From Fragilariopsis cylindrus CCMP1102 (lineage: Eukaryota > Bacillariophyta > Bacillariophyceae > Bacillariales > Bacillariaceae), in NCBI GenBank assembly GCA_900095095.1, contig FMBT01000517.1, positions 1 to 64,000 of the forward strand: 64,000 bases of DNA, read 5' to 3'. Positions 10,146 through 20,304 of this stretch are shown one piece after another. The position numbers and the translations under genes are program-made. A model generated the notes under the pieces. The model saw nothing but the letters and a program-made list of their open reading frames with translations, did not search any database and was not told the origin of the DNA. Within the stretch, counting starts at the first letter, position 1. Each line of letters starts with the position of its first letter.

Positions 10146-11149
10146 TCTGTGTCGTTTTTATTTATATTATATATTATATTGTTTGAAGCGATGGATTTTT
10201 GTTTTAGTCTGGGTATAATCGATCAATCTAGTGCTGTTGCCGTGATCTAACAAACATATTTAGTACTGTATTGCATGGAACCGAGAGTTAAGTTAAAAAG
10301 CATTCACACGTAATGAAAGAGAGCGATGGGTGCCTAATTATACACACGACGAGACGTGATAATGAAGGCGAGAATTGTTGCACAATTTGTGTTTAGCTGC
10401 GAAATTTCTACGTTTAAAAAAAAAAAGCGAACAGTTAGGGCCTACCTGTTAGTATCTTCATATTTAGTCGATCGAGTCGAGTCCAATTATTCACCATCGT
10501 CCCAAAAGTAACATACAGTACAGTACCTTTTGTAGACAGTGCAGTTGAGATAACATTCCTTGATTGTGTATAATGGTAAAAATTTAAGTAAACATCTCAT
10601 GAAAAATAAAAATGCATCTATACTACTCAATGATGTTAGAAGGAACTTTCATCTCACTTTTTGTCACCAAACATCGGTTGTATTGAGAGAATACCCTACT
10701 AGTATATCAATTGATAAGATACTTAAATCACTAGCATCCGGGACTAAAGACACCATTACTAGCCAGTACTTAAATACTACAGTCCAGTATGGCAGTTGCA
10801 ACCAGGCAAGCCATTCCCAGTCACAACTCAATCACTTGCTAAGACAAATCGCCCATCCAGTGAATACAGACAGTTGCAATGGAAACAGACACCCAGTCGA
10901 GTAGATAAGATAGCTCATAATAACTTTAGACATTAGTTTACTATCAAAGTATACTATATTGTAGCTCAACAGTCTAAAGTTATGTTGCTGCTTAAGCAAC
11001 AAGGAGACAATAAACAGGACAAAGACAAACATACCGTAAGTTCGCAACATACCGTTAAAAAAAAGAAAAAGAAAAAAACAGACAGTAGTATAATAAAAAT
11101 CGTATACAACAACAACAAGCAAGACTTGACTGTCATCACTTGTAACACG
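10146..11149. other. Intergenic / possible left flank of the retroelement
   Basis: About 1 kb without a convincing gene. A 114-codon open stretch at 10560-10904 lacks an ATG and resembles nothing known. The right part may be untranslated sequence of the adjoining retroelement; I could not define an LTR or primer-binding site, so its left border is uncertain. Confidence 0.35.
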
Positions 11150-13350
11150 CCAGTCCACCAGCTCTAATTAGCATTACTAAAGCAAGGAGAGAAGTCAGTC
11201 AACAGTTAAAGACAAGGGTACTCCTATATTGGATAGGATACCACTGAATGGTTAAAAAAGAGACAGGTCACAGATGAAATCATTCCACCAACCAGCCCTG
11301 GAGCATAAGGTGGAACGGCACACTATGCACTTGAGATTCACAAGGCAAAGCAACTAGCATGGAAAAGATACAAATCAGCACAAGCAGCAAGAAAGAAAAT
11401 GAGCATGCATGCATTCAAAGACTACCATTTCCTTGAATTGCAGGATGACAATGGAGATGTTGTGGGATACACCGCAATTGAATTATTCAAACATCTCATG
11501 GACCAGTATGTCCAACCAGAGGATGTGGCAGATCAAGTAACAGCACTACACAAAGTCCTGGATCAGAACTATGATCCAAATGAAGAGCCTCAAGTGTATT
11601 ACAAGTTAGTACAAGACACAAGGAACACACTGGAAGCTTTGAATGAATCAATTGATGAAGTGACCCTCATCATCACTCATGGACTCAACTAGTTCAAAGA
11701 GCATATTGATTTGAAACTGGATATCAAAGAGTAGAAGAAACAATCAACAGGAAACAAACCATGGAAGAAGTTCAAATCCCACTTCACAAAGGCCATCAAT
11801 GATAACAAAAAGGATACTGGTACACTCAAAGCAATTGGAATTGCAAATGCTGTATAAGGAACAGATAAACAAAAATAAAGAAAATCAACGCATCCTAGCA
11901 CAAGCATCCATGGAAGCAAATGAGAAGACTGACTTGCTCGAAAAATACTGTGCAGCGCTCATGGCAAAACAACCATTACCTCCACTACAAGACTCTGCAG
12001 CAGATAACTACAGCAAATCAGAGTACTCACAGACAAGGTCAACAGACTATCAGACTTGAAAGCAACAGTGGAGGAAGCGGTAATGGAGACAGAAGAGGCA
12101 GAGGAGGTTATAGATCCTAAGGAAGCAACAGCCTCCCCAAGAACAATGGTGATGGTACCAGGACATGCAGGAGATGGGACAATGACAACTACTGTTGGAC
12201 ATGATGTGGTTTCGATATCAAACACAACAGTATGACATGTATCTACATCAAGGATGCAACGGCACACAAAAAGGAAGCAACAGCAACCAACACCATGGGT
12301 GGATTCACTAGGAACTTACATCTCAGAGCATGAAGCGGTGGGAGAAGTGACAGTATAATTGAAATAGCATCAAATAATGATAGTAAAAATGAACCTATTA
12401 AACCAATTTCATACTGTCATTCTTTGAGAACAAATAGACACAACAAAGCGCTAGCTACTATACTAGAAGACATTGCATACGTCAATTCAGTAGCAGATTC
12501 AGGAGCTACAGGGTATTTCTTCCCAAACAAAGACAACAAACAAGTGATTTGTGCTAATAACCACTCCGTGGACTCAGTGGCAATAACAAAATTAGATATA
12601 CCAGAACTAACAACAACAGCACAGACAGCGTACCCTTTCAATGAAATGGAAACACCACTATTGTCCATCCCAGTACTAGCAGATGATGGATGTTCAATCA
12701 GTTTAACAAAAGATAACATTGTGGTAACAAAAGATCATAAGATTATATTGAAAGGCATTAGAGATAAAATATCAACACTATGGATGATACCAATCAAACA
12801 TTACAAGAAAGTTACTCTATTAGCACAACAACTACCACCAGTACCAATGGTACATGCAGTTAACAGCGCCTATCATCCACCAACAATAGCAAAACTGATG
12901 GCATACCTGAATGCAACAATCGGCTCACTCCCAGTCAAAACACTCTGCAATGCCATAGATAATAATTAGAAAACACTTGCCAAAATCCGTTTCAACAACC
13001 ATGGGACACATGCATATGATTAGAAAAGGTATTCGATCAACTAACAAACCAACCATTAATGAAACTATGAATGAAGAATTAGACAAAGAACCGGAATTGG
13101 ATCCACCAAGACACATAACAAACAGAGAACACTCTGTGGGTGTAACAACAATAGCCTTCGAAGAGTTGAAAGGCATCATAGCAACAGACCTACCAGGCCG
13201 ATTCCCCACAACATCGGGTCAGGGCAATGCTTATGTACTAACAACGTCATTTTTTGCATCATCATGTGAATACGAGTACGGGTACGATAGCAACAGCAGC
13301 ACGAAGGATGTTTTAACAGGGACGAAGGGTACTTCGAATAAACCTCGATA
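11150..13350 (+). mobile_element. Ty1/copia-type LTR retrotransposon fragment (diatom CoDi-like), broken
   Basis: A fossil of the left half of a copia-type element on the + strand. Parts in order: a gag-like segment (about 11399-11700), a Gln/Asn-rich region, a retroviral-type aspartic protease signature with D-S-G-A-T-G (about 12450-12970), and the start of an integrase region (about 12980-13260) with a short histidine motif and the stretch D-L-P-G-R-F-P familiar from diatom copia elements. The rest of integrase, reverse transcriptase and RNase H is absent, so the copy is truncated at its right end. Open segments of 60-180 codons remain and several breaks are evident, suggesting a moderately old, inactive copy. 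No LTR pair was recognised. The family assignment rests on gene order and the protease and integrase signatures. Borders are approximate. Confidence 0.75.
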
Positions 13351-13738
13351 GTTTCGCGATATAGCAAATCAACACATCCCATCATGGTGTTGAAGAAATA
13401 ACAACATCATCTATGATACGCAAGCTCCGTGGAAAATGCCCATTACTGTAGTCACTTTTATCCATTTATGATTTATTCATTCATTCATCAATCATCGAAT
13501 GATCGCTCAGACGACTTGTACGATATTATGCGACGAATTCACTCAATCAATCAATCATTCAATCAATCAATCATTGCTCCCGTATGGCAATGGTCAGCCG
13601 ATAGTAGCCGAAAGTAGCTCGAAGATCGTTCACGTTCACGTTCGCCATCTAGCTACTGGTATTTTTTTCTATTAGATCTAGTGATTGGTTTTTAATTGTA
13701 GTGATTTCAATTAATGAATTAGTTTTGTTTTTAAATAT
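13351..13738. other. Spacer with AATC tetranucleotide repeats
   Basis: Short spacer between the retroelement remnant and the next gene's 3' end. Imperfect TCAA/ATCA repeats lie at about 13535-13575. No gene is seen. Confidence 0.4.
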
Positions 13739-14734
13739 TTACCAACCATCTTCAACCTGAACGACAACACGACCCTTCTTTCCTCCCATTACTTGCTTGC
13801 TCATGGCAGCCTTTATGTCGTTGATCTTGTAGATGGAATCAATGGGAATCTCCAAGTCGCCCTCCTCCATCCACTGACCCACCAATTGGAGGTCGGCCTC
13901 CTTGGCGCGGCATTGCACAGAGGTGACCGATTTCGTGGACGAGAACATCGTCTTGAGTTTTCCGACCACCATTGTCAGCGTTGGCACCGTGTTCACAATG
14001 GTTCCTCCTTGGCGTTGTAGGAGGCCCGTTGCCGACGACGACAACCGATTCGGAGCATCCAGGATCACGTCAAACCTGGTGGTTTCCTTCTGTTGCAACA
14101 ACAACGTTCGGAGGAATTGAGGGTCCTTGGTCCGATCGATGACCGTGTCGGCGCCCCATTTCTGGACTTGCACGACATCTTTGGTAGAGCATACTGCCGT
14201 CACTCGAGCGCCCAACCGTTTGGCAATTTGAACGGCGGCACTTCCCACACCGCCGGCGGATCCATTGATCAGGACGGATTGTTGACCGTTACTACCGATA
14301 ACGAGGCCGCCCACATCCCGCAGGGCCTGCAATGCCGTCACCGATTCGGTTGCTGCGGCAGCGGCCCGTTCGTAGGAGATGTTCGCCGGTTTGACGGCGC
14401 AATCATGTCGCTTCACAATGATGTATTCGGCCAGGGCACCTTGCACTTGGGATGGTTCATACTGCAAAAACCCAAAGACTCCGGTTCCTGTGGTCAGGTC
14501 CGTCACCTCCGCACCGACACTTTCCACGACGCCGGAATAGTGATACCCCAAATAGAGGGGCGCCTTGAGGTTGTGGAGGAAATATCCCGTGAGTTCCTTG
14601 TTGAGAATGGCAGGATGCGCCGTATCCAAGGCCGAATACTTGACTCGAACGACGATTTCATCGGAAGCTGGTTGGGGTTTGGGCACATTGACAACGTCGT
14701 GATTACCACCGAATTTGAATTGCACGGCTTTCAT
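13739..14734 (-). CDS. Zinc-independent MDR reductase (quinone oxidoreductase-like)
   Basis: 331 aa, a complete medium-chain dehydrogenase/reductase of usual length, from an ATG at 14732-14734. The N-terminal GroES-like half has V-R-V-K-Y-S-A-L-D-T and G-Y-H-Y-S-G-V-V-E-S-V-G; the Rossmann half has the NADP(H) loop I-N-G-S-A-G-G-V-G near residue 160, followed by A-x-Q-I-A-K-x-L-G-A-x-V-T-A-V-C-S and W-G-A-D-x-V-I-D. Structural and catalytic zinc Cys clusters are absent, as in quinone oxidoreductase and enoyl-reductase-like members. It should reduce quinones or alpha,beta-unsaturated carbonyls with NADPH; the substrate cannot be told. The gene is visibly more GC-rich than its neighbours, with many C/G-ending codons, suggesting either strong codon selection or a different history. 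No targeting peptide is seen. Confidence 0.92.
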   Translation of the reverse strand: MKAVQFKFGGNHDVVNVPKPQPASDEIVVRVKYSALDTAHPAILNKELTGYFLHNLKAPLYLGYHYSGVVESVGAEVTDLTTGTGVFGFLQYEPSQVQGALAEYIIVKRHDCAVKPANISYERAAAAATESVTALQALRDVGGLVIGSNGQQSVLINGSAGGVGSAAVQIAKRLGARVTAVCSTKDVVQVQKWGADTVIDRTKDPQFLRTLLLQQKETTRFDVILDAPNRLSSSATGLLQRQGGTIVNTVPTLTMVVGKLKTMFSSTKSVTSVQCRAKEADLQLVGQWMEEGDLEIPIDSIYKINDIKAAMSKQVMGGKKGRVVVQVEDGW

Positions 14735-14870
14735 ATAGTCGTTTTGATTTAATTTGGGTTTCTTTATTTTATTTTATTTTGGTTTGCTGGTTGATTGCTG
14801 ATTGATTGCTTTGATTTGATTTTATGAAAGTATCTGACATGTTGCTTGTATTCTTGGTCCGATTGTCTAG

Positions 14871-15210
14871 CTAGATTATTTCTTTCGTTATCAATCTTCC
14901 CTGTCGGCTGCGAATGAACTCCAAATAAAACTTGTCCGGAAACTTGTCTCGCCGTTGTTGCGATAGGGTGTAAACAATGGCTGCTTCATCCTCACTCAGC
15001 AGTGACAATTTCGACGGGGAAGTGAAGATTATCTTCACCGGCTCAAGTGAAAGTAAAGGTATCTTATCTTCACCGGCTTCGTGCTTTTCTGCCGTGATCT
15101 GGCAAAAAAGAATTTCACCGAGGAGTGACAATTGCGCCGGGGAAGTTAAAATAAGTTATCTTCACTTGCTGCCTTTGTTCGTGCTTTTGTGTGCCGTGTT
15201 CTATTTTTAG
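14871..15210. repeat. Short imperfect duplication, possibly a gene fragment
   Basis: Two related blocks, near 14999-15047 and 15121-15170, share A-G-T-G-A-C-A-A-T-T followed by a G-G-G-G-A-A-G-T core and a TTATCTTCAC tail; a further TCTTCACCGGCT copy lies between them. Frames of 77-86 codons are open on both strands across the block but match nothing I know. It may be a degraded gene end or a small repeat expansion. Confidence 0.4.
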
Positions 15211-15684
15211 CTTGGAACCAAATGGGCTCTACTGTTTACATGATGGGACAAAGGATCATCGCCAGCTACTTTTTTAAGACTGTCGATGAATAAAAAGAAA
15301 CTGTTTTCAGCGTTAGATGCTGTCAAGAGAGCTACGCTGGGCTATTATAATTTTTATTCTACATATTGTGATATACTTAAGGATATGTCAAGAAGAGGAT
15401 GGCGATGTTGTTGATATAAAGATATATTAAATAAATACGTAATCTTCATTCTTCTTCACATCATGACGCTACCGTAAAATGAAAATTAAATTAAATGTAC
15501 TGTACTGTACTGCAAAGAACAGAGCTAACAGAGCTAACAGAGCTCACAGGGCTACTAGTATGACGCACGAAATGTAGACATTAGAATCGCACTTGTATCA
15601 CAATGCAATATTTGAATCAGTACCAGTACATCTAAATAGAATTATTCACAGAAGAAAGAAAGGAAGAAAGAAAGCAAAAACGAC
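15211..15684. other. Intergenic, probable promoter of the next gene
   Basis: About 470 bp of AT-rich spacer with a small triple AGAGCTAACAG-like repeat at about 15520-15550 and a purine-rich GAAA tract just before the next ATG. No gene is recognised. Confidence 0.4.
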
Positions 15685-18208
15685 ATGAAGCGATATCAAG
15701 CATATTCTCGACAACACAACTACAGGTGTTCCGCCAGTAGGTTTGGTTGGTGTTATAATGAATCGCTCTTTATTTTCGTGTTGATGATGATGATGATGAT
15801 GACAATCGTAGCAGCCAACCTTCTTGATCGATGGAGTCTTCCTGATTCTCCTACATACAGCTCTGGTGATAACAGTAATGGTGGCGGTAGTGGAGGATGG
15901 AATTTTATTATGGAATATCCCGTATCGAATGATATTGCTGAAGCTGACAATGATATGAATATTAAGATTCATGTATATGATAATGGTTGTCGTTACAATG
16001 AGGGTGACACTCCAGTTGAACTTTTAGTAGGAATATCAGATGAAGTTACATTTTTAACAGCCACTAGTGAGAGCAGTGTAGCTCGTCTTGATCTTACATT
16101 GGGAGGAGGAGGAGGAGGTAGTAGTATGTCTATTCCATCATTGTTGCAAGAGTATCCATCACTTTGGACGAACAATGAAGAAGGACAAGAACAAGTTCAA
16201 TTTTGTGTAAGATTTTCATTATCAAAACAAGATATAGAAGTGAATTTTTTAGAAACAGTAATGATACTTGATATTGATTTAGTTGGTGAAAACTTTCAAT
16301 TGAATGATGTATCAACAGCATTAAAAGAAAAGATTCAAAAAACTGGTAGATTAACATACGGTGCAAAAGCTTGTTTATGTAATGAACTATATTTACCGAT
16401 CACGCCTTGTGGCATCCCTGTCGATACTAATACTAATACTAATAAATTGACAATAACAGCACCGGAGTTAATGTACGAAGTATGCAATAGTGAAGAAGAA
16501 GATAGTGGTACTACCACCACTACCACCACCTCCACCACCACCACCGAAGAAGAAGGTCCAACATCAACGTCACCAATACCGATAGCAGAAAAACTGACTT
16601 TTCCACAAGGTTCTATAATTCATGTTTGTGTCCGACCTGATGATCTATCAATTGGACAAGTTTCTATACGAACTATCGAATATCTTATATTTGAAACAGT
16701 TGCAACATCGACATCTAGCAGTATTTTTGGCAACAACAATGTTTATCGTCAAAGTGCCGTCGAAGATGGAAGTACAGCTGTATCACAAGGATTATCAGAC
16801 ATGAAATGTGGAAAACGAAAGAGTGAATTGTTGGTAGGACTTGCAGTAGGTCTTGATGACGATGACGACGACGATGAAAGTGTTTGTGTGGCTTCAACAT
16901 TGTTAAGTGCACCATTTTTTACACGTCGTTCAAAAGAATCAACATCACTGCCGGACGTACATGCATACGGAGCTGCAACATTAGAATTTAGGAAAGATTT
17001 CAATAATAGAAGAATCAAAAACCGACAGCTACAAGTACAACAACAACAACAACGACGACACTCCTCATTGTTACGAAGACGTGAACAACAACAAGAGCAG
17101 CAACAGCAACAGCAACAGCGTATACCACAAAGGAGGATACAAGTACAACATCTAGATAGGTACTGGAATATGACTCGACCGTCTGTTGTTTTTGGTGGTG
17201 GCGATGGGATGTCGTCGGGACTTAATTTCGAATTGGAATACGAAGTAAGTGATGCCATTACGAATGATATGGTACAGATAGAAATATGGGACAAAAATTG
17301 TCAGCTAGGACGGGGTATTGATGATAATCCTCTACTATCACTGCCGTCATCATCGTCGTCATTGTCATCGATACCATCTTTAATGGAAATATTAAAAACG
17401 GATGCGATCGAGACAGGAGATGGACATTCTGGTGGGACACAACGTTTTCGTACTACGGTCCGATGGAAGGTAGAAGATCCTAAATTTGGACAAAAACTGT
17501 CAGAATCGCTTTTCTTTAAAGAATCGTCCGATGGATCCTTTGCGCAGATGTCATTATGTGTTAGGTGTCAATTGCATACAAAGGAACAATTATCAAATGG
17601 TCGTATCGAAGTTAATTATTTGTAAGTTGTGTGATCGATAAGAGATCTTTGTTCTAATGTGTATGCATTTTTTTAGAAAGGTTTAAAGCAAATATGGCAA
17701 TATTTGTCTGACAGAAATATCTTTCCTTAATTTTGTTTCTGTAACTTGCTTACTTTGTCTGCGAAGAGAAACTCCTGTGAGCGTCAACATCGATTTTACA
17801 GATGATATAAGTATTGCAGGAGTTGGATTCTCCTTAGCCTCAATTGAGGATCCATGTGTCGATAAGCTACAAAAGCTGTACGGTGGAAGAGATTATGGTG
17901 GAGGAGTCTATTCAGACGATGATATATTTTTTACACAATTGGATTATTCTTCGACAACGTTATATAAATCGACATCATTAGGCGGCGAGTCGTTATCTTC
18001 TGGTTACGATGGTTCGATAAGATCATCATCCGGTCCCAATTCCGAAAGCTCAGTCTATTACTACTCTGTCGCCTCCTCTCCGTTCTCTGCATCTGGATCT
18101 GGATCATCTTCGTCTGCGGCGGCGGGTACGGAGACTAGTTATTGGTGTTGGACGGCGAAGACAACTTTTTTGATGATTAGCGGCAAGATGTTGCTTTTCC
18201 TTTTGTAA
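15685..18208 (+). CDS. Secreted or membrane protein with an internal duplication, spliced
   Basis: Two exons, 15685-17621 and 17767-18208, about 790 aa. The intron 17622-17766 (145 bp) has a GTAAGT donor and an AG acceptor and restores V-N-Y-L-E-T-P-V exactly where the first half of the protein has V-N-F-L-E-T-V. The N-terminus has a hydrophobic signal (I-F-V-L-M-M-M then V-A-A-N-L). The protein contains two homologous modules of about 300-350 residues. Each begins with an (N-F-x-x-E-Y-x-V-S-x-x-I) block and (I-x-V/I-x-D-x-x-C), and ends with a (C-V-R-x-x-L) strand and the E-V-N-[FY]-L-E-T block followed by I-D. Gln-, Ser- and Asp-rich linkers separate them. The C-terminus ends in a hydrophobic stretch, perhaps a TM helix or GPI signal. 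Function is unknown; repeated beta-rich extracellular modules are my guess. Confidence 0.8.
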
Positions 18209-18268
18209 CAGTACTAAACCATATTATACTATATTATATGTATTATAATGATTTTTTACTTTGCTCTT

Positions 18269-19606
18269 TTAATATATCGGTCCAAGTATGTACCGTGGAT
18301 CAAAGTATTGTTTTAATGCAATATTCCTATCTTCTATAGAAGATGCACCGGGCATATCATGTGGCTGATCTGGTGGTTTCATAGAAACCTGAAAATGTAA
18401 ATGGGAATGAATCCAACCCCCATTTTCATCAATATTACCAATCCGTCCAATAATTTCACCCTTCTTTATTATATCTCCCTGTTGTCGTTGTCGTTGTTGT
18501 GGTCGTTTTCTTTTTATTGATGTTCTACTATCATCATGCTTTGTTGTACGTGTAGTAGTTAGGACTGATTCATCAAGATGTCCATACAAAGTCCAACATT
18601 TTTTTTTCTTTGACGTACCGTTGGTGGTAGTTGTCGCTGTTGATTCTGTTGTTGATTCGTCTGTGTTATCATCAATCTTATCAATCTTATCAAACTTATC
18701 AATCTTATCATTATAATATGTATCCCAAGAATGTTCAATCACAATAACATTTCCATAATCACCTAATAATGGATTATAACCAATCGAATGTATAATACCA
18801 TCTGAAAAGGAATAAATATTGGTACCCACTGGTCCACCTAAATCAATACCTAAATGTATTGTTCTTTGACCACCATATCCATCAATTTTATTCGTAGTGT
18901 CATCAAATAAATCAGATACGTACATACCGCCGTCACGATTTTCATCATATTTACCGATATTCCATCGTTTTAACATTTTCTTACTTTGTATAATTTGACC
19001 AATAAGACTTCGACTGAACCAAGTAACACGTTCTTTCAACAACAACAACAACCATCGTCCTTCTTTCAATCGTCGTCTTTGATGTTTCATTATTAAAATT
19101 TCTTCGGGAGAAGCTAATTCTTCACTTGCTTGTCTTTTGTCATGCACATAATAATCAGTTTCATTTTTATTATTACTTCTGCTTCTTTTACTTCTGCTTC
19201 TTTTTGACTGTACCCATTTTGGATAAATAATTATAGGAGAAAATAAATTTCTTTCTTCTGCTGATATATTCAATAAATTCGGATAACTTCCAAAAGGTGC
19301 ATCGAATTGAAGTGGAATAATATTACTAGTGTTGTTGTTGTTGTTGTTGTTGGTAGTTGTGTTGCTAATGACAGTGGCAGTGGCAGTGGCAGCTGTCGTC
19401 GCCGTTGCCGTCGCCCCCACCACCACCATCATGGCTTGATTATTGGTGGTAGTACAAATATTATTTACGACGACAACGAATTCAGAATAGATCATTAACA
19501 CTACCATCATCGTCAACATCATTGTCAATAACCAAGATTTTTTTTGATTGCGAAGACGATTTCGTCGTTGTCGTCGTTCGGTATGACGCAAATCCAGAAA
19601 AGTCAT
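18269..19606 (-). CDS. M23/LytM-type metallopeptidase-domain protein
   Basis: 445 aa from an ATG at 19604-19606 (the frame opens a little earlier without ATG). The N-terminus is basic with a strong hydrophobic segment (W-L-L-T-M-M-L-T-M-M-V-V-L-M-I), a signal anchor. The C-terminal domain has the M23 signatures: H-L-G-I-D-L (zinc ligands His and Asp), G-N-V-I-V-I-E-H, Y-G-H-L, K-G-E-I-I-G-R-I-G and H-L-H-F-Q (the H-x-H ligand pair). A low-complexity insert of about 80 residues, including repeated K-I-D units, sits between the E-H strand and Y-G-H-L. In bacteria M23 enzymes cut peptidoglycan cross-bridges; in eukaryotic algae the substrate is unclear, and a bacterial origin by old transfer is plausible but not shown. 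All metal ligands appear present, so activity is possible. Confidence 0.87.
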   Translation of the reverse strand: MTFLDLRHTERRQRRNRLRNQKKSWLLTMMLTMMVVLMIYSEFVVVVNNICTTTNNQAMMVVVGATATATTAATATATVISNTTTNNNNNNNTSNIIPLQFDAPFGSYPNLLNISAEERNLFSPIIIYPKWVQSKRSRSKRSRSNNKNETDYYVHDKRQASEELASPEEILIMKHQRRRLKEGRWLLLLLKERVTWFSRSLIGQIIQSKKMLKRWNIGKYDENRDGGMYVSDLFDDTTNKIDGYGGQRTIHLGIDLGGPVGTNIYSFSDGIIHSIGYNPLLGDYGNVIVIEHSWDTYYNDKIDKFDKIDKIDDNTDESTTESTATTTTNGTSKKKKCWTLYGHLDESVLTTTRTTKHDDSRTSIKRKRPQQRQRQQGDIIKKGEIIGRIGNIDENGGWIHSHLHFQVSMKPPDQPHDMPGASSIEDRNIALKQYFDPRYILGPIY

Positions 19607-20304
19607 GATACGGTGTATAGATAGGCAACAAGAAATAAACAATTATGGTAATGATATAGGAGGTATGTCTCCTTCTTCTGTTGCTTCTACTTCCCCGAAG
19701 CCCGTTGACAAGTCTGCGATTCGATGTACTACCAGTACTATTATGTGATGATTGTGTATGAAATGAAATAATGATTTGCGCTCTGGATCATGTCGGCTAA
19801 GTTACTGAGGATATAAATCTCGTGAGTCACACTCTAGGACTATTGTAGTCTTGCATTAAATATTATGGTCGCAGGGAATATCCGTTTTTTAGAATAAATA
19901 TTATGGTTTTTTAGAATAAATATTATGGTCGCAAGGAATATCCGTTACATAATTGTCATTTATTTTTCGTGCAGCAGAGTTCTACTGTAGAACAAACAAA
20001 CAGCCGGATGCTTGTCTCCCACATGACAAGAATTGAGAAAAGTCCCCAGCTTTAGCCTCTCCTCTCTCATCCACGACCTTCAGTGAAGTCAGATTGGAAC
20101 TCAAACTCGAAATCATAAATTCAAATTCAAATCGATTTAAATCGATAAATCGAAATCGAAATCGAAAACGATTGGGTGAATCAATCAATACCGCTAATCA
20201 ATACCGGAACCGGGGAACACAACGTAACAACAACAAAAGGACAACAACAACAGAAGAAAACAGAACAGAACAGAACACAAACACAACACAAAAGCAAAGC
20301 AAAG
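19607..20304. repeat. Divergent promoter region with duplicated AT-rich block
   Basis: Divergent spacer. At 19855-19950 the string AAATATTATGGTCGCA and the following GGAATATCCGTT occur twice, and TTTTTTAGAATAAATATTATGG is also doubled, giving a staggered duplication. At 20110-20170 an AAATCG hexamer recurs. No gene is seen before the ATG at 20305. Confidence 0.5.

Noticed and set aside
14093-14752. Long plus-strand open frame (219 codons) opposite the MDR gene
   Set aside because: It is exactly antisense to a well-supported gene with GC-rich codons, which commonly leaves the opposite frame open; no domain is recognisable.
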